Source: Salinivibrio sharmensis (GTDB lineage Bacteria; Pseudomonadota; Gammaproteobacteria; Enterobacterales; Vibrionaceae). From it: a stretch of DNA of 64,000 bases. The stretch spans positions 13,682 through 77,681 of the forward strand of contig NZ_MUFC01000006.1 of assembly GCF_001995985.1 (NCBI RefSeq). Reading direction: 5' to 3'. Made by a program: the position numbers and the translations under genes. Positions 1 through 7,509 of this stretch are shown piece after piece; position 1 is the first letter of the stretch; each line of letters starts with the position of its first letter. The notes beneath the pieces are model-generated. The model worked only from the letters and a program-made list of their open reading frames with translations, did no database searches and was not told the origin of the DNA.

Positions 1-763
1 CTTTCGACCCATTTCGATACGGGAAAACGGTTATTTTTACTGGAAGGCTATCCCCATCATCACCTAAATCAAAAAGCTTACCTTTTTGTATATCATACTT
101 TTTAACTTTCTCATCGTTATACTGATACTCGCCTAGAATGCGCGTAAAGTTCGCATATACAGACTCATCGTTATACTTAACGTTAAAGTCACCCGAGAAC
201 TCTTTAAAACCATCAAATTCAGGATGAATCCTAGAGTTTATTCTTTCAATATCATCTTTCGCTTCTTGCGTTGTAACCAGTGGGCTTATTGGTAATAAAA
301 TTGCGGATTTACCCGGCTTCACCTCAATAAAACGTGGAGTTAAAACGGAAACGGTTTTTAGGTTCCCCTGCTCTTCTATTTGGAGTTCATAACTAGCAAA
401 GGTAGACGTGGTGTTAGAGCTATCTGTATCAGAAAAATACTCACCGTTTACATATGAGACGAAAAGTCTATTATCATTTGATTTTACCTCTAATCCTTTT
501 AAATCATAGAGACCACTAACCCCAGTATAGTATCGACTTATTCCTTTGATTTTAGAACTCTCTCGTATTTCTCTCTTAAGCTCTTCCCTTATCATATCAT
601 CAGTTAAAGGGTCACCTGTGGGTAGTTCCTTCATAAACACGAACTCTTTAACATCAGATTCTAAACTGACTTTTTCCGGTTGTGTATCAACGGCCGAACA
701 AGCTGATAGAAGTGTTATAGAAAAAAACAAAAAAAACTTATAGAATTTTTGCACTTTTAGCAT
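1..763 (-). CDS. Lipoprotein of unknown function, 3' end beyond the window
   Basis: The minus strand is open from an ATG at 763 to base 1 with no stop, so at least 254 residues are present and the C-terminus lies outside the window. The N-terminus is a lipoprotein signal peptide: charged KVQKFYK, a hydrophobic FFLFFSITLL core, and the lipobox LLSAC with the cysteine near residue 22. The mature part is hydrophilic, rich in Lys, Asp, Glu and Tyr, and I do not recognise a family. An AAGG lies directly against the ATG, which is too close; the in-frame GTG at 754 has better spacing (9 bases) and may be the true start. Base composition is clearly more AT-rich than the genes after 2931, suggesting acquired DNA. 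Confidence 0.72.
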   Translation of the reverse strand, partial: MLKVQKFYKFFLFFSITLLSACSAVDTQPEKVSLESDVKEFVFMKELPTGDPLTDDMIREELKREIRESSKIKGISRYYTGVSGLYDLKGLEVKSNDNRLFVSYVNGEYFSDTDSSNTTSTFASYELQIEEQGNLKTVSVLTPRFIEVKPGKSAILLPISPLVTTQEAKDDIERINSRIHPEFDGFKEFSGDFNVKYNDESVYANFTRILGEYQYNDEKVKKYDIQKGKLFDLGDDGDSLPVKITVFPYRNGSK

Positions 764-1175
764 CCTTTTGCATGTAAGTTGAATGAAAACGCTATCAATC
801 CCCTACTCTCCATCATGAGGAAAAACAGCTCAAAGTGAGTAATCGTATTCTATCAATTTGACACACAATTGAGAATAGGGCTCTCCGAATAGATCAGCGT
901 ATAAGTACTCAACCAGTTTCAGTATCCCTTCAGCTAAACTTTCTCTACGAAACGAGAGCTCATTAGGCAATAAACACTTCTATTAGACCAATAAGCTAAA
1001 CTTCGTCAGCTCAGGAAAACCATGTCCGAGCCGAAATTCACGTCGTAATGAGGGCAGGTAGAGCGACTTTCTTCACCGGCGGACAGTAATTTTGAGCTTA
1101 TATAATAGCTCATTAAAGTGTAAAGAAATAATTACAAACCTTTGGCTCTTCACCGGATGTAGTGGAAAGTGTTAA

Positions 1176-1203
1176 TTCGTTCCTACGCTCCTGCGTGGGA
1201 ATG
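1176..1203 (+). repeat. REP-like palindrome, left copy of an inverted pair
   Basis: A 28-base palindromic unit whose core is TACGC-TCCT-GCGTGGGAA. Its reverse complement matches the unit at 1387-1414 at 27 of 28 positions. The stem is imperfect by one pair here (TTCCTACGC facing GCGTGGGAA). Short GCGTGGGAA palindromes of this kind are typical of intergenic REP elements mobilised by RAYT transposases; no RAYT gene is in the window. Confidence 0.7.
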
Positions 1204-1386
1204 TATATGGATTTTGAATCATAGCCAGAGTTCGCCACAAGATCACCGAACTACACTTGCGCTCTGTTCTAACACTAGCGGACAGCGTCACTTTTGGGGA
1301 ACAAGCCAGTTCAATGCCCTAGGCAGCATAATGTTACACTGTTCATGGTGCTGTTTGTGTTTGAATAATAGCAAGAGCTAGATATG

Positions 1387-1414
1387 CATTCCCACGCAGG
1401 AGCGTGGGAACGAA
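1387..1414 (-). repeat. REP-like palindrome, right copy of an inverted pair
   Basis: Perfect 9-base stem TTCCCACGC / GCGTGGGAA with an AGGA loop, flanked by CAT and CGAA that are also shared with the copy at 1176-1203. The two copies point at each other across about 183 bases of noncoding DNA, a BIME- or MITE-like arrangement. Confidence 0.72.
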
Positions 1415-1618
1415 AAATAATGTCTAGTGGCCCTGTCACATGATTCGCAGGCAGCGGTGAGACCGCAGCAAGAGACCTTCTATATATTTTTCCGTAAGCA
1501 ATGACTTAATAGCGGAAATGACAGAACGAAGTAGACGACTTTATTGTTCGAAAGCATTTGCTGCTGGCGCAGCCAAAAAAATGTTATTGTCTATTGTCCG
1601 GAGAAGGGCTCATATGTG

Positions 1619-1987
1619 TTATGCGTATGACTTAGCTGCGCGCGCATGAGCTAAATTTTCCAGTTTTAATAGGAAATCATTTAGTTCATCGGAAACCCCG
1701 GTGTAAGAAAAGCTGGGATACTCTGGCTTACTACTTTGACCATTAGTTGTTTTGATGTACTCAATTTCTTGTTCAGGAAAGAAAGCAACAATCAAAGTGC
1801 GAATTTCAGAGTTTAAACCAAGGTCTTGTCCTAACTCTGTAGAGCCAAGAGTAACTTGAATCTTTGTTTTCTCAAGATCCATTTTTGCTAGTCTTTGAGT
1901 TTTAAACCCCAGTACTTTTAAGTCGCGTTTTGAATTGAAAGAAAACCAACCTTGATTATTTATTACTTCAAAATTTCCAAGTTCCAT
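1619..1987 (-). CDS. Hypothetical protein, 122 aa, cassette-like
   Basis: I chose the ATG at 1987 because GGGA sits five bases upstream; a longer GTG start at 2026 would run into the attC-like site. The protein (MELGNFEVINNQG...) is soluble, has no signal peptide or membrane segment, and has a mixed alpha/beta look; I do not recognise it. It ends RAAKSYA, and the last codons run into GCATAAC, as often seen where integron cassette genes read into their recombination site. The gene is bracketed by an 11-base inverted repeat (1618-1628 and 2005-2015). It sits directly downstream of the attC-like element at 2009-2092, so a gene-cassette origin is the simplest reading, though a matching attC after its 3' end was not found. 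Confidence 0.55.
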   Translation of the reverse strand: MELGNFEVINNQGWFSFNSKRDLKVLGFKTQRLAKMDLEKTKIQVTLGSTELGQDLGLNSEIRTLIVAFFPEQEIEYIKTTNGQSSKPEYPSFSYTGVSDELNDFLLKLENLAHARAAKSYA

Positions 1988-2283
1988 AAGTTCCCATTTC
2001 TCCGATACGCATAACGCCGCCAGCACGCGCGGCTTTGTAATGTAGGCGCAGCCGCAAAGAAAAATCCGTCGCCGTGACTGGCCTTGTTAAGCGCTACTGC
2101 TACAAAGCGCGCTACGTAAATTATGGTGCGGGGAGAAGGAATCGAACCTCCTCTCGTTTCTCCTGGATCGGGAAGGCAATTCACAATTACTGATCTCTCG
2201 CTCGGATTGAAAGTGTCCCACCAGGCCCGCAGAAACGCCACCCCGCACCAAACGCATGTAGTAAATACGATCAGATTTTCCAT
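1963..2283 (-). CDS. Small orphan ORF reading through the attC-like site
   Basis: The ATG at 2283 is preceded by a strong GGAGG with a five-base spacer, the best ribosome-binding site in this stretch. The product would be 106 aa: MENLIVFTTCVWCGVAFLRA begins with one hydrophobic segment (about residues 4-22), followed by a polar part and then residues encoded by the tRNA-like fold and the attC-like site. It overlaps the start of the next ORF by 25 bases. I do not recognise it. The signal favouring a real gene is the ribosome-binding site; against it is the fact that most of its coding sequence coincides with structured nucleic-acid elements. It may express only a short membrane peptide or be a decayed gene. 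Confidence 0.35.
   Translation of the reverse strand: MENLIVFTTCVWCGVAFLRAWWDTFNPSERSVIVNCLPDPGETRGGSIPSPRTIIYVARFVAVALNKASHGDGFFFAAAPTLQSRACWRRYAYRRNGNLWNLEILK
2009..2092 (-). other. attC-like integron recombination site
   Basis: Read on the minus strand, the element starts GCTTAAC (fits RYYYAAC) and ends GTTATGC (near GTTRRRY) 84 bases later. The inner arms pair imperfectly: AAGGCCAGTCACGGCG against the complement of CGCGTGCTGGCGGC, with an extra T in GCCAGTCACG versus GCCAGCACG. That resembles the extrahelical base that orients attC sites. Length and symmetry fit Vibrio-type cassette sites. No integron integrase is visible, and only one site was found, so this could be a lone or decayed attC. 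Confidence 0.5.
2124..2246 (-). ncRNA. tRNA-like fold with canonical T-arm and CCA end
   Basis: On the minus strand the 3' part is that of a tRNA: T-stem GGAGG / CCTTC around the loop TTCGATT (a canonical box B), then acceptor strand TCCCCGC, discriminator A and encoded CCA. A 5' strand GCGGGG 120 bases upstream pairs with CCCCGC. The normal D and anticodon arms are absent. Instead CGTTTCT pairs with AGAAACG, then CCTGG with CCAGG, then GGGA with TCCC, giving one long hairpin, roughly the architecture of a tmRNA-style tRNA domain. At 123 bases it is too long for a tRNA. It could be a decayed tRNA, a tRNA fragment left by integration, or a structured RNA. It also overlaps a small ORF with a good ribosome-binding site. 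Confidence 0.35.
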
Positions 2284-2930
2284 GACTACCTCCATTATGG
2301 CTTTCGCTTTCATTTCAATATTCACTTCCAATCCGAACGAGATCACTGCTCTCGCTTCAATACCTACCGTTACCCCCAAGTCGTCTAATTTTGTACGCTT
2401 AACATTGCATTAGCACGCACACTCACTTCCCCAAAACCGTTATACGAGCCTTTTCTTTCTTAACTTACTGTTATCAATAGCATTTGTCGCGATTACTATC
2501 TGTCTCTTCCCCGCGAAAGCCTGCATCCGATTGGGCTTTCTATCCGATAAGCGGGTTAACTATCCAACCTTTCCCACGCTACCGCCCGCCGGTTTTGGGC
2601 ACCCGATAAGCCATTTCCTTTTTTGTAGTAAGGATTAGCCTAACAGAGGCGTGATAACGTTTTCATTCCCTAATGTCCAAAATGTTAGCTAGCGCTAATT
2701 CTGTGAGATTGCTTCGAGGATTTGGCTGAGAACTTGCGGGTGCGTTGGTTGGGTCTAAAAAGCCAGCCGAGGGTGCCGTTTTTTGTTTATGGTTCCAAAA
2801 AACATGCAACTGGTCTTTTTTTACGCAAAATTAATGATTATTTCACTAAATTTGTACAACAAAGTGTGATTAAGGTTGGTATAATTTTCACCACATTAAC
2901 CCCCTGCACGCTCTGTCGGACATTTGTGCT
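2284..2930. other. Intergenic stretch upstream of ybjL
   Basis: No gene of convincing length is visible. On the minus strand there are only very short ORFs (for example a 28-codon one ending near 2446), and the motif GCTTATCGG occurs twice there in direct orientation. The last 250 bases must hold the ybjL promoter; an AT-rich stretch with GGTATAATTTTC near 2877-2888 offers a TATAAT -10 box, with TGTGAT-type sequence where the -35 would be. The boundary between accessory and core DNA probably falls in this stretch. Confidence 0.45.
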
Positions 2931-4610
2931 GTGAATATAGACGTCAATAACCTCCTGCTCCAAAACGATATTTTACTCCTTTTTGTAGTTCTCGCCCTCG
3001 GCCTCGCAGTCGGAAAGATCAAAATTGGTAGTGTGCAACTCGGCGGATCCATCGGCGTGTTGTTCACCGCGATCATTTTTGGCAACGCGGGATTCACCTT
3101 CTCGCCTGATACCCTCAGCATCGGCTTTATGCTGTTTATCTACTGCGTGGGAATCGAGGCGGGGCCTAACTTTTTTGGCGTCTTTTTCCGTGACGGAAAA
3201 TCATACCTATTGCTTGCCTTAGCGGTGTTACTCAGCGCCATTGGCTTAACCCTGTTCTTCCAAAACCATTTGGGGCTAGATATCAGCATTGCCACCGGGA
3301 TGATGGCTGGGGCACTCACCGCCACTCCGGTACTGGTGGGCGCGAAAGATGCGCTTAACTCCGGCTTAACCGGCGCGGAAGGCGAACAGCTGGGGATGAT
3401 GATTGATAACCTCAGTGTCGGCTATGCCATGGCTTACCTCACCGGCTTGGTGAGCTTGATTGTGCTGGCGAAATTGATGCCGAAGTTGCAGCGCCATAAC
3501 CTTGAGCACTCCGCCCAACAGATTGCGATTGAGCGCGGCTTGGGCAGTGAATCACAGCGTAAGGTCTATTTACCCATTATTCGTGCATATCGGGTTGGGC
3601 CTGAATTGATCGATTGGATTGATGGCCGCAATCTGCGTGAGCTGGGTATTTATCGCCAAACCGGCTGTTATATCGAGCGTATTCGCCGTAACGGCATTTT
3701 GGCTAACCCCGATGGGGACGCCATTTTGCAACAAGGCGACGAGATTGCCTTAGTGGGCTATCCCGACAGCCATGCGCGGCTGGACCCGAGCTTTCGTAAC
3801 GGTAAAGAAGTGTTTGACCGCGATCTGCTCGACTTGCGCATTGTTGAGGAAGAAATCGTGGTGAAAAACGACAGCGTGGCGCAGAAAAAACTGTCGGATT
3901 TAAACTTGTCGGAATACGGCTGCTTTTTAAACCGAGTGGTGCGCGCTCAGGTTGAAATGCCGATGGATCAAGGGATTATCCTCAACAAAGGCGATGTGCT
4001 GCAAATCAGTGGTGAGAAAAGCCGGGTAAAAGGCTTGGCCGACCGCATCGGCTTTATCTCGATTCATAGCCAAATGTCGGATTTACTCGCATTTTGCTGC
4101 TTCTTTATTTTGGGGCTGGGCTTGGGGATGATCACCCTCACCTTCGGCCAAGTGACCTTTGGCCTGGGTAATGCCGCTGGCTTGCTGTTGGCGGGGATCA
4201 GCCTCGGCTTTTTACGTGCCAATCACCCCACTTTCGGCTATGTGCCCCAAGGGGCGCTGAATATGGTCAAAGATCTCGGTCTGATGACCTTTATGGCCGG
4301 CATTGGACTAAGTGCCGGTAGTCGGCTGTTTGATTACATCGCGGACATGGGCTTTTCGGTGATCCTGGCCAGCATTGTGATCAGTGTTATCCCAGTGATT
4401 GTCGCCTATTTGATTGGTGCGTATGTGCTGAAGATGAACCGCGCGCTCTTGTTTGGCGCAATCATCGGGGCAAGAACCTGTGCGCCGGCGATGGATATGA
4501 TCAACGAGCATGCTCGCAGCACCATTCCTGCCTTGGGCTACGCGGGCACGTACGCGATTGCCAACGTTATTTTGACCTTGGCCGGCACCTTGATGATTAT
4601 TTTGGTGTAA
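2931..4610 (+). CDS. ybjL: YbjL family putative membrane transporter
   Basis: The product is 559 aa, as expected for the YbjL/YidE branch of the AspT (AAE) transporter family. It has an N-terminal block of about five membrane helices (residues 10-180), two TrkA-C (RCK_C) regulatory domains in the middle (about 205-380), and a second helical block to the C-terminus. The sequence follows E. coli YbjL closely, including [19 protein letters not shown] and [12 protein letters not shown]. The substrate is unknown; AspT members exchange amino acids or dicarboxylates. The start is GTG at 2931, giving [13 protein letters not shown], which matches the family N-terminus. The gene stands alone and is followed by a terminator before the two-component genes. 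Confidence 0.9.
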   Translation: MNIDVNNLLLQNDILLLFVVLALGLAVGKIKIGSVQLGGSIGVLFTAIIFGNAGFTFSPDTLSIGFMLFIYCVGIEAGPNFFGVFFRDGKSYLLLALAVLLSAIGLTLFFQNHLGLDISIATGMMAGALTATPVLVGAKDALNSGLTGAEGEQLGMMIDNLSVGYAMAYLTGLVSLIVLAKLMPKLQRHNLEHSAQQIAIERGLGSESQRKVYLPIIRAYRVGPELIDWIDGRNLRELGIYRQTGCYIERIRRNGILANPDGDAILQQGDEIALVGYPDSHARLDPSFRNGKEVFDRDLLDLRIVEEEIVVKNDSVAQKKLSDLNLSEYGCFLNRVVRAQVEMPMDQGIILNKGDVLQISGEKSRVKGLADRIGFISIHSQMSDLLAFCCFFILGLGLGMITLTFGQVTFGLGNAAGLLLAGISLGFLRANHPTFGYVPQGALNMVKDLGLMTFMAGIGLSAGSRLFDYIADMGFSVILASIVISVIPVIVAYLIGAYVLKMNRALLFGAIIGARTCAPAMDMINEHARSTIPALGYAGTYAIANVILTLAGTLMIILV

Positions 4611-4667
4611 CGTCACGCTGGAGACAGTCGCTGAGTCAGCCAAAATTCAGTTTATTAAACCTATAAT

Positions 4668-4694
4668 AAAGGCGTCCACCTCGGGCGCTTTTTT
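4668..4694 (+). terminator. Terminator after ybjL
   Basis: AAAGGCG pairs with CGCTTTT (one G-U pair) and is followed by a T-rich run. A TATAAT at 4662-4667 overlaps its left side and could be the -10 box for the downstream regulator gene. Confidence 0.65.
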
Positions 4695-4711
4695 GTTTTA
4701 CAGGGGCTTTT

Positions 4712-5386
4712 ATGCAGGTTCTTATTATTGAAGATGACTCGATTTTGAGTCATCACCTGAACACCGAACTCAGTGAACTCGGCCACCATGTTCGCTGTGC
4801 CAGCACCGCCAGCGAAGGGCTTTATTACGCTGACCAGTACCCCAATGATATTGCCATTGTTGACCTTGGTTTACCCGATCAAGATGGCATTAGCCTGATT
4901 CGCGATATTCGCGCCAAAGGGCTGCGCCTGCCGATTTTGGTGCTCACCGCGCGCGCCAATTGGCAAGATAAAGTCACGGGCTTAGATGCCGGTGCCGATG
5001 ACTACCTGGTAAAGCCGTTTCAAAAGCCGGAACTAGTCGCACGACTAAACGCATTGGTGCGTCGCAGTGCTGGTTTTGTGAAGCCCACTATCACCGCTGG
5101 CGATATCGAGTTAGATTTGTTGGCGAAATCGGTCACCGTCAACGGGCAAGCACTAGAGCTGACCGCCTTTGAGTATGATTTGTTTGAGTACCTGATTCGT
5201 CACAGTCGCGAAGTGATCTCGAAACAACGCTTGCTCGATGTGCTGTATCATGACCAAGATGGCGACCCCAACACCATTGAGGTGATGATCAGTCGTCTGC
5301 GTAAAAAGCTGATCCAAACCGGACACGACAACCCCATCTCGACAGTGCGTGGCCAAGGCTACCTGTTCGAGATCCAAGCTGAGTAA
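4712..5386 (+). CDS. PhoP/CarR-like response regulator (OmpR family)
   Basis: A 224-residue DNA-binding response regulator. The receiver domain (1-115) has acidic residues EDD at 7-9, the phospho-acceptor Asp51 in IVDLGLPD, Thr in LVLTAR and Lys in VKPF. The winged-helix domain (about 128-222) ends with STVRGQGYLFE. Similarity is closest to E. coli PhoP and to Vibrio CarR/VprA, which control lipid A modification and antimicrobial-peptide resistance; assignment to that role is inferred. AGGGG lies upstream of the ATG. The sensor kinase gene starts three bases after the stop, so the two are co-transcribed. Confidence 0.85.
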   Translation: MQVLIIEDDSILSHHLNTELSELGHHVRCASTASEGLYYADQYPNDIAIVDLGLPDQDGISLIRDIRAKGLRLPILVLTARANWQDKVTGLDAGADDYLVKPFQKPELVARLNALVRRSAGFVKPTITAGDIELDLLAKSVTVNGQALELTAFEYDLFEYLIRHSREVISKQRLLDVLYHDQDGDPNTIEVMISRLRKKLIQTGHDNPISTVRGQGYLFEIQAE

Positions 5387-5389
5387 ACC

Positions 5390-6757
5390 ATGAAACTAGG
5401 CCAATTTACCCTTTGCCAATGTCGCCCCCGACTGCGCACCCGCGTGCTCGCTACCTCGATTGGCATTATTCTCCTTTTCTCGATTGCGCTTGCGGCCTTG
5501 ATTAATAAGCTGTATCAGCAAAATTCAATGGCGGCTTACTCGCGCGATCTGGCCTCACAAATCCCGATGGTGATGGCGCAACTCAGTAAAGACGGGCTGA
5601 TCCGCGCTGACCAGCTAACCGCTTGGATCCAATCGCTTGACCCGTCCAGCAGCGATTATATGTCGGTGCTGTGTACGCCTGATAACCACACGCTGTGGAC
5701 CTCGCGCGATGTACAAGCGTTTAATATCGACGATATCTGCACGCTGATCCCTAACGAGGCGAAAAAGCCGCAGTATCTTTCCATTGCTGGTTTTAACGTG
5801 GTGGCGCAACGGCTTTCATCAGAAAAACAACCGGGTGATAGCGAGAACCGATTGTTTGTGCTGCGCAACGTCGACAAACAAAAGCAGCAGTTAGCCGATT
5901 TAGAAGCAGAGACGTGGTTTTACATCAGCTTGCTGTTTGTCTCGGCGTCGGCACTGGTGGTTGCCGCGTGTCATTGGAGCTTTTCCCCACTGCGCCGCTT
6001 GGCCAAAGAGCTGATCGCGATTACTGAATCACGCCAGCAAACACTGGATAACGATTACCCTGACGAGCTGCAAGATGTCACCCAAGCGCTTAACCGGATG
6101 ATCACCCAGCGGGAAAAGCAAAAATCCCGTTATCGCCACGCCATGGATGATTTGGCGCACAGCTTAAAAACGCGTTTATCCGCCACCAATGCCCTGCTCG
6201 ATGATAATCATCTGTCGCGCGAGCAGCTAAATAAGCGGATTTTGGAGCAAGTCAGCCAGATGGATGACATGGTGCAATACCAGCTTAAACGCGCACTGGT
6301 GGGGCAATGTGGACTGAAACGTGAAGATAGCCCACTCAGCGCGCCTATCGATAGCCTGACCGGCATGTTAGATAAAGCCTATCGCGATAAACCCGTGAAA
6401 GTAGTGCGAGCGTTTGATGAACATGCCTCTTTGCCGGTGCACCGCAGTGATTTGATGGAGTTACTCGGTAACTTGCTGGAAAACGCCTACCGGTTTTGCC
6501 TTGAAACGGTGCAAATCCGGCTCGACGATCACGGCGAAGTGTGGCAATTGGCGATTGAAGACGATGGCCCCGGAGTACCTGAGCAATATCGGGAAAGCAT
6601 ATTCCAGCGCGGCGTGCGTGCCGATCAGCTTAACCCTGGCACCGGCATTGGATTAGCGGTGTGCGATGAAATCATTGCCAGTTACGATGGCAACATCCAC
6701 GCCAGCGACTCCCCGTTGCAAGGGGCGGCGTTTGTGTTGACCATTCCCAAGCGCTAA
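5390..6757 (+). CDS. PhoQ/CarS-like sensor histidine kinase
   Basis: A 455-residue inner-membrane kinase partner of the regulator just upstream. There are two membrane segments (about 19-38 and 177-194) enclosing a periplasmic sensor region of about 140 residues. A HAMP-like linker follows, then a HisKA motif with His257 in DLAHSLKTRL, close to the PhoQ form. The ATPase domain has the N box NLLENAYRF, the G1 box EDDGPGVP and the G2 box GTGIGLAV. The signal is unknown; PhoQ kinases sense divalent cations, peptides and acid pH. The periplasmic domain looks different enough from PhoQ that the ligand should not be assumed. Confidence 0.85.
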   Translation: MKLGQFTLCQCRPRLRTRVLATSIGIILLFSIALAALINKLYQQNSMAAYSRDLASQIPMVMAQLSKDGLIRADQLTAWIQSLDPSSSDYMSVLCTPDNHTLWTSRDVQAFNIDDICTLIPNEAKKPQYLSIAGFNVVAQRLSSEKQPGDSENRLFVLRNVDKQKQQLADLEAETWFYISLLFVSASALVVAACHWSFSPLRRLAKELIAITESRQQTLDNDYPDELQDVTQALNRMITQREKQKSRYRHAMDDLAHSLKTRLSATNALLDDNHLSREQLNKRILEQVSQMDDMVQYQLKRALVGQCGLKREDSPLSAPIDSLTGMLDKAYRDKPVKVVRAFDEHASLPVHRSDLMELLGNLLENAYRFCLETVQIRLDDHGEVWQLAIEDDGPGVPEQYRESIFQRGVRADQLNPGTGIGLAVCDEIIASYDGNIHASDSPLQGAAFVLTIPKR

Positions 6758-6771
6758 GCCGAACGCTTAGC
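6753..6771 (+). other. Hairpin at the stop of the kinase gene
   Basis: GCTAAGC and GCTTAGC form a seven-base stem that includes the stop codon of the kinase gene. There is no T-run, so it is probably an mRNA 3' structure rather than a terminator. Confidence 0.4.
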
Positions 6772-6824
6772 TTAAGCGCGACGCCAAACAGGCAGGTGCT
6801 TTCGCGCTGCCACCAGCAGCAAAC

Positions 6825-6857
6825 AAAAAACGCAGCCAAATCCTGGCTGCGTTTTTA
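6825..6857. terminator. Bidirectional terminator between kinase gene and pgsA
   Basis: CGCAGCCA / TGGCTGCG stem with an A-run on the left and a T-run on the right, so it can serve both the plus-strand kinase operon and the minus-strand pgsA transcript. Confidence 0.85.
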
Positions 6858-6899
6858 TTGATAGGTCACGGACGTGAATGCGTTTGCTGAGTGCCCGGA

Positions 6900-7460
6900 T
6901 TATTCATCCTCCGGGTCGGCAAGCAAGTCGTCTTTGGCTGCCATCATGTACTGATACATTGACCAATAGGTCAGACCTGCCGCAGCGTACAGCGCAATGT
7001 AACCTAACCATTCAATCCACGGCGCGCCATGCCAAAGCAGCATGGTCAGTGCGAACATTTGTGAGCCGGTTTTAAATTTCCCCACCCAAGAGACCGCGAC
7101 GCTGGCACGTTTGCCGATTTCGGCCATCCACTCGCGCAGGGCCGAGATAATCACCTCACGCGCAATCATGGTTGCCGCGGGAATGGTGATCCAAATAGAG
7201 GCGTAGTGTTCAACAATCAGCACCATGGCAATCGCCACCATCACCTTGTCGGCGACGGGATCTAAAAAGGCACCAAAACGGGTCGATTGCTTTAAGCGAC
7301 GCGCTAAATAGCCATCTAACCAATCGGTGGCACCAGCAATCACAAAAATCAGTGCTGCCGCAAACGGCGCCCAGGCATAAGGTAGATAGTAGGCAACAAC
7401 AAAGACCGGAATAAGCGCAATGCGCAAAAAGGTCAAAATGGTAGGTATATTTAGACGCAT
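6900..7460 (-). CDS. pgsA: Phosphatidylglycerophosphate synthase
   Basis: CDP-diacylglycerol--glycerol-3-phosphate 3-phosphatidyltransferase, the committed step to phosphatidylglycerol in the inner membrane. The 186-residue length is normal. The CDP-alcohol phosphotransferase signature D-G-x2-A-R-x8-G-x3-D-x3-D is intact in [10 protein letters not shown] and [10 protein letters not shown] (about residues 46-72). Several membrane helices surround it. It is last in a uvrY-uvrC-pgsA minus-strand set, the usual gammaproteobacterial order. Confidence 0.95.
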   Translation of the reverse strand: MRLNIPTILTFLRIALIPVFVVAYYLPYAWAPFAAALIFVIAGATDWLDGYLARRLKQSTRFGAFLDPVADKVMVAIAMVLIVEHYASIWITIPAATMIAREVIISALREWMAEIGKRASVAVSWVGKFKTGSQMFALTMLLWHGAPWIEWLGYIALYAAAGLTYWSMYQYMMAAKDDLLADPEDE

Positions 7461-7509
7461 GCTCAGCTTTTTATTTTAGGATTAACTGGGTTATGGTGCC
7501 CCATTGCCA

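Larger units (their letters stand above)
764..1618. other. AT-rich stretch without a convincing gene
   Basis: I see no ORF here with a ribosome-binding site and plausible composition. The stretch contains the REP-like inverted pair listed separately, and an AT-rich imperfect palindrome near 1093-1110 (GAGCT and AGCTC arms). The promoter of the left-edge lipoprotein should lie just right of 763, but no clear -35/-10 pair stands out. Confidence 0.5.

Noticed and set aside
1169-1381. Plus-strand 70-codon ORF
   Set aside because: It spans the left REP-like palindrome and the noncoding segment between the pair, and has no ribosome-binding site or coding character.
2123-2413. Plus-strand 96-codon ORF beginning MVRGEGIEPP
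   Set aside because: The opening is the well-known false translation of the complement of a tRNA 3' end; it has no ribosome-binding site and covers the tRNA-like fold on the other strand.
2284-2640. Remnant of a filamentous phage
   Set aside because: Several tiny minus-strand ORFs and hairpin-rich sequence suggested this, but I found no recognisable phage protein, replication gene or dif-like site.
2722-2934. Plus-strand 70-codon ORF before ybjL
   Set aside because: It occupies the ybjL promoter region, lacks a ribosome-binding site and has no recognisable features.
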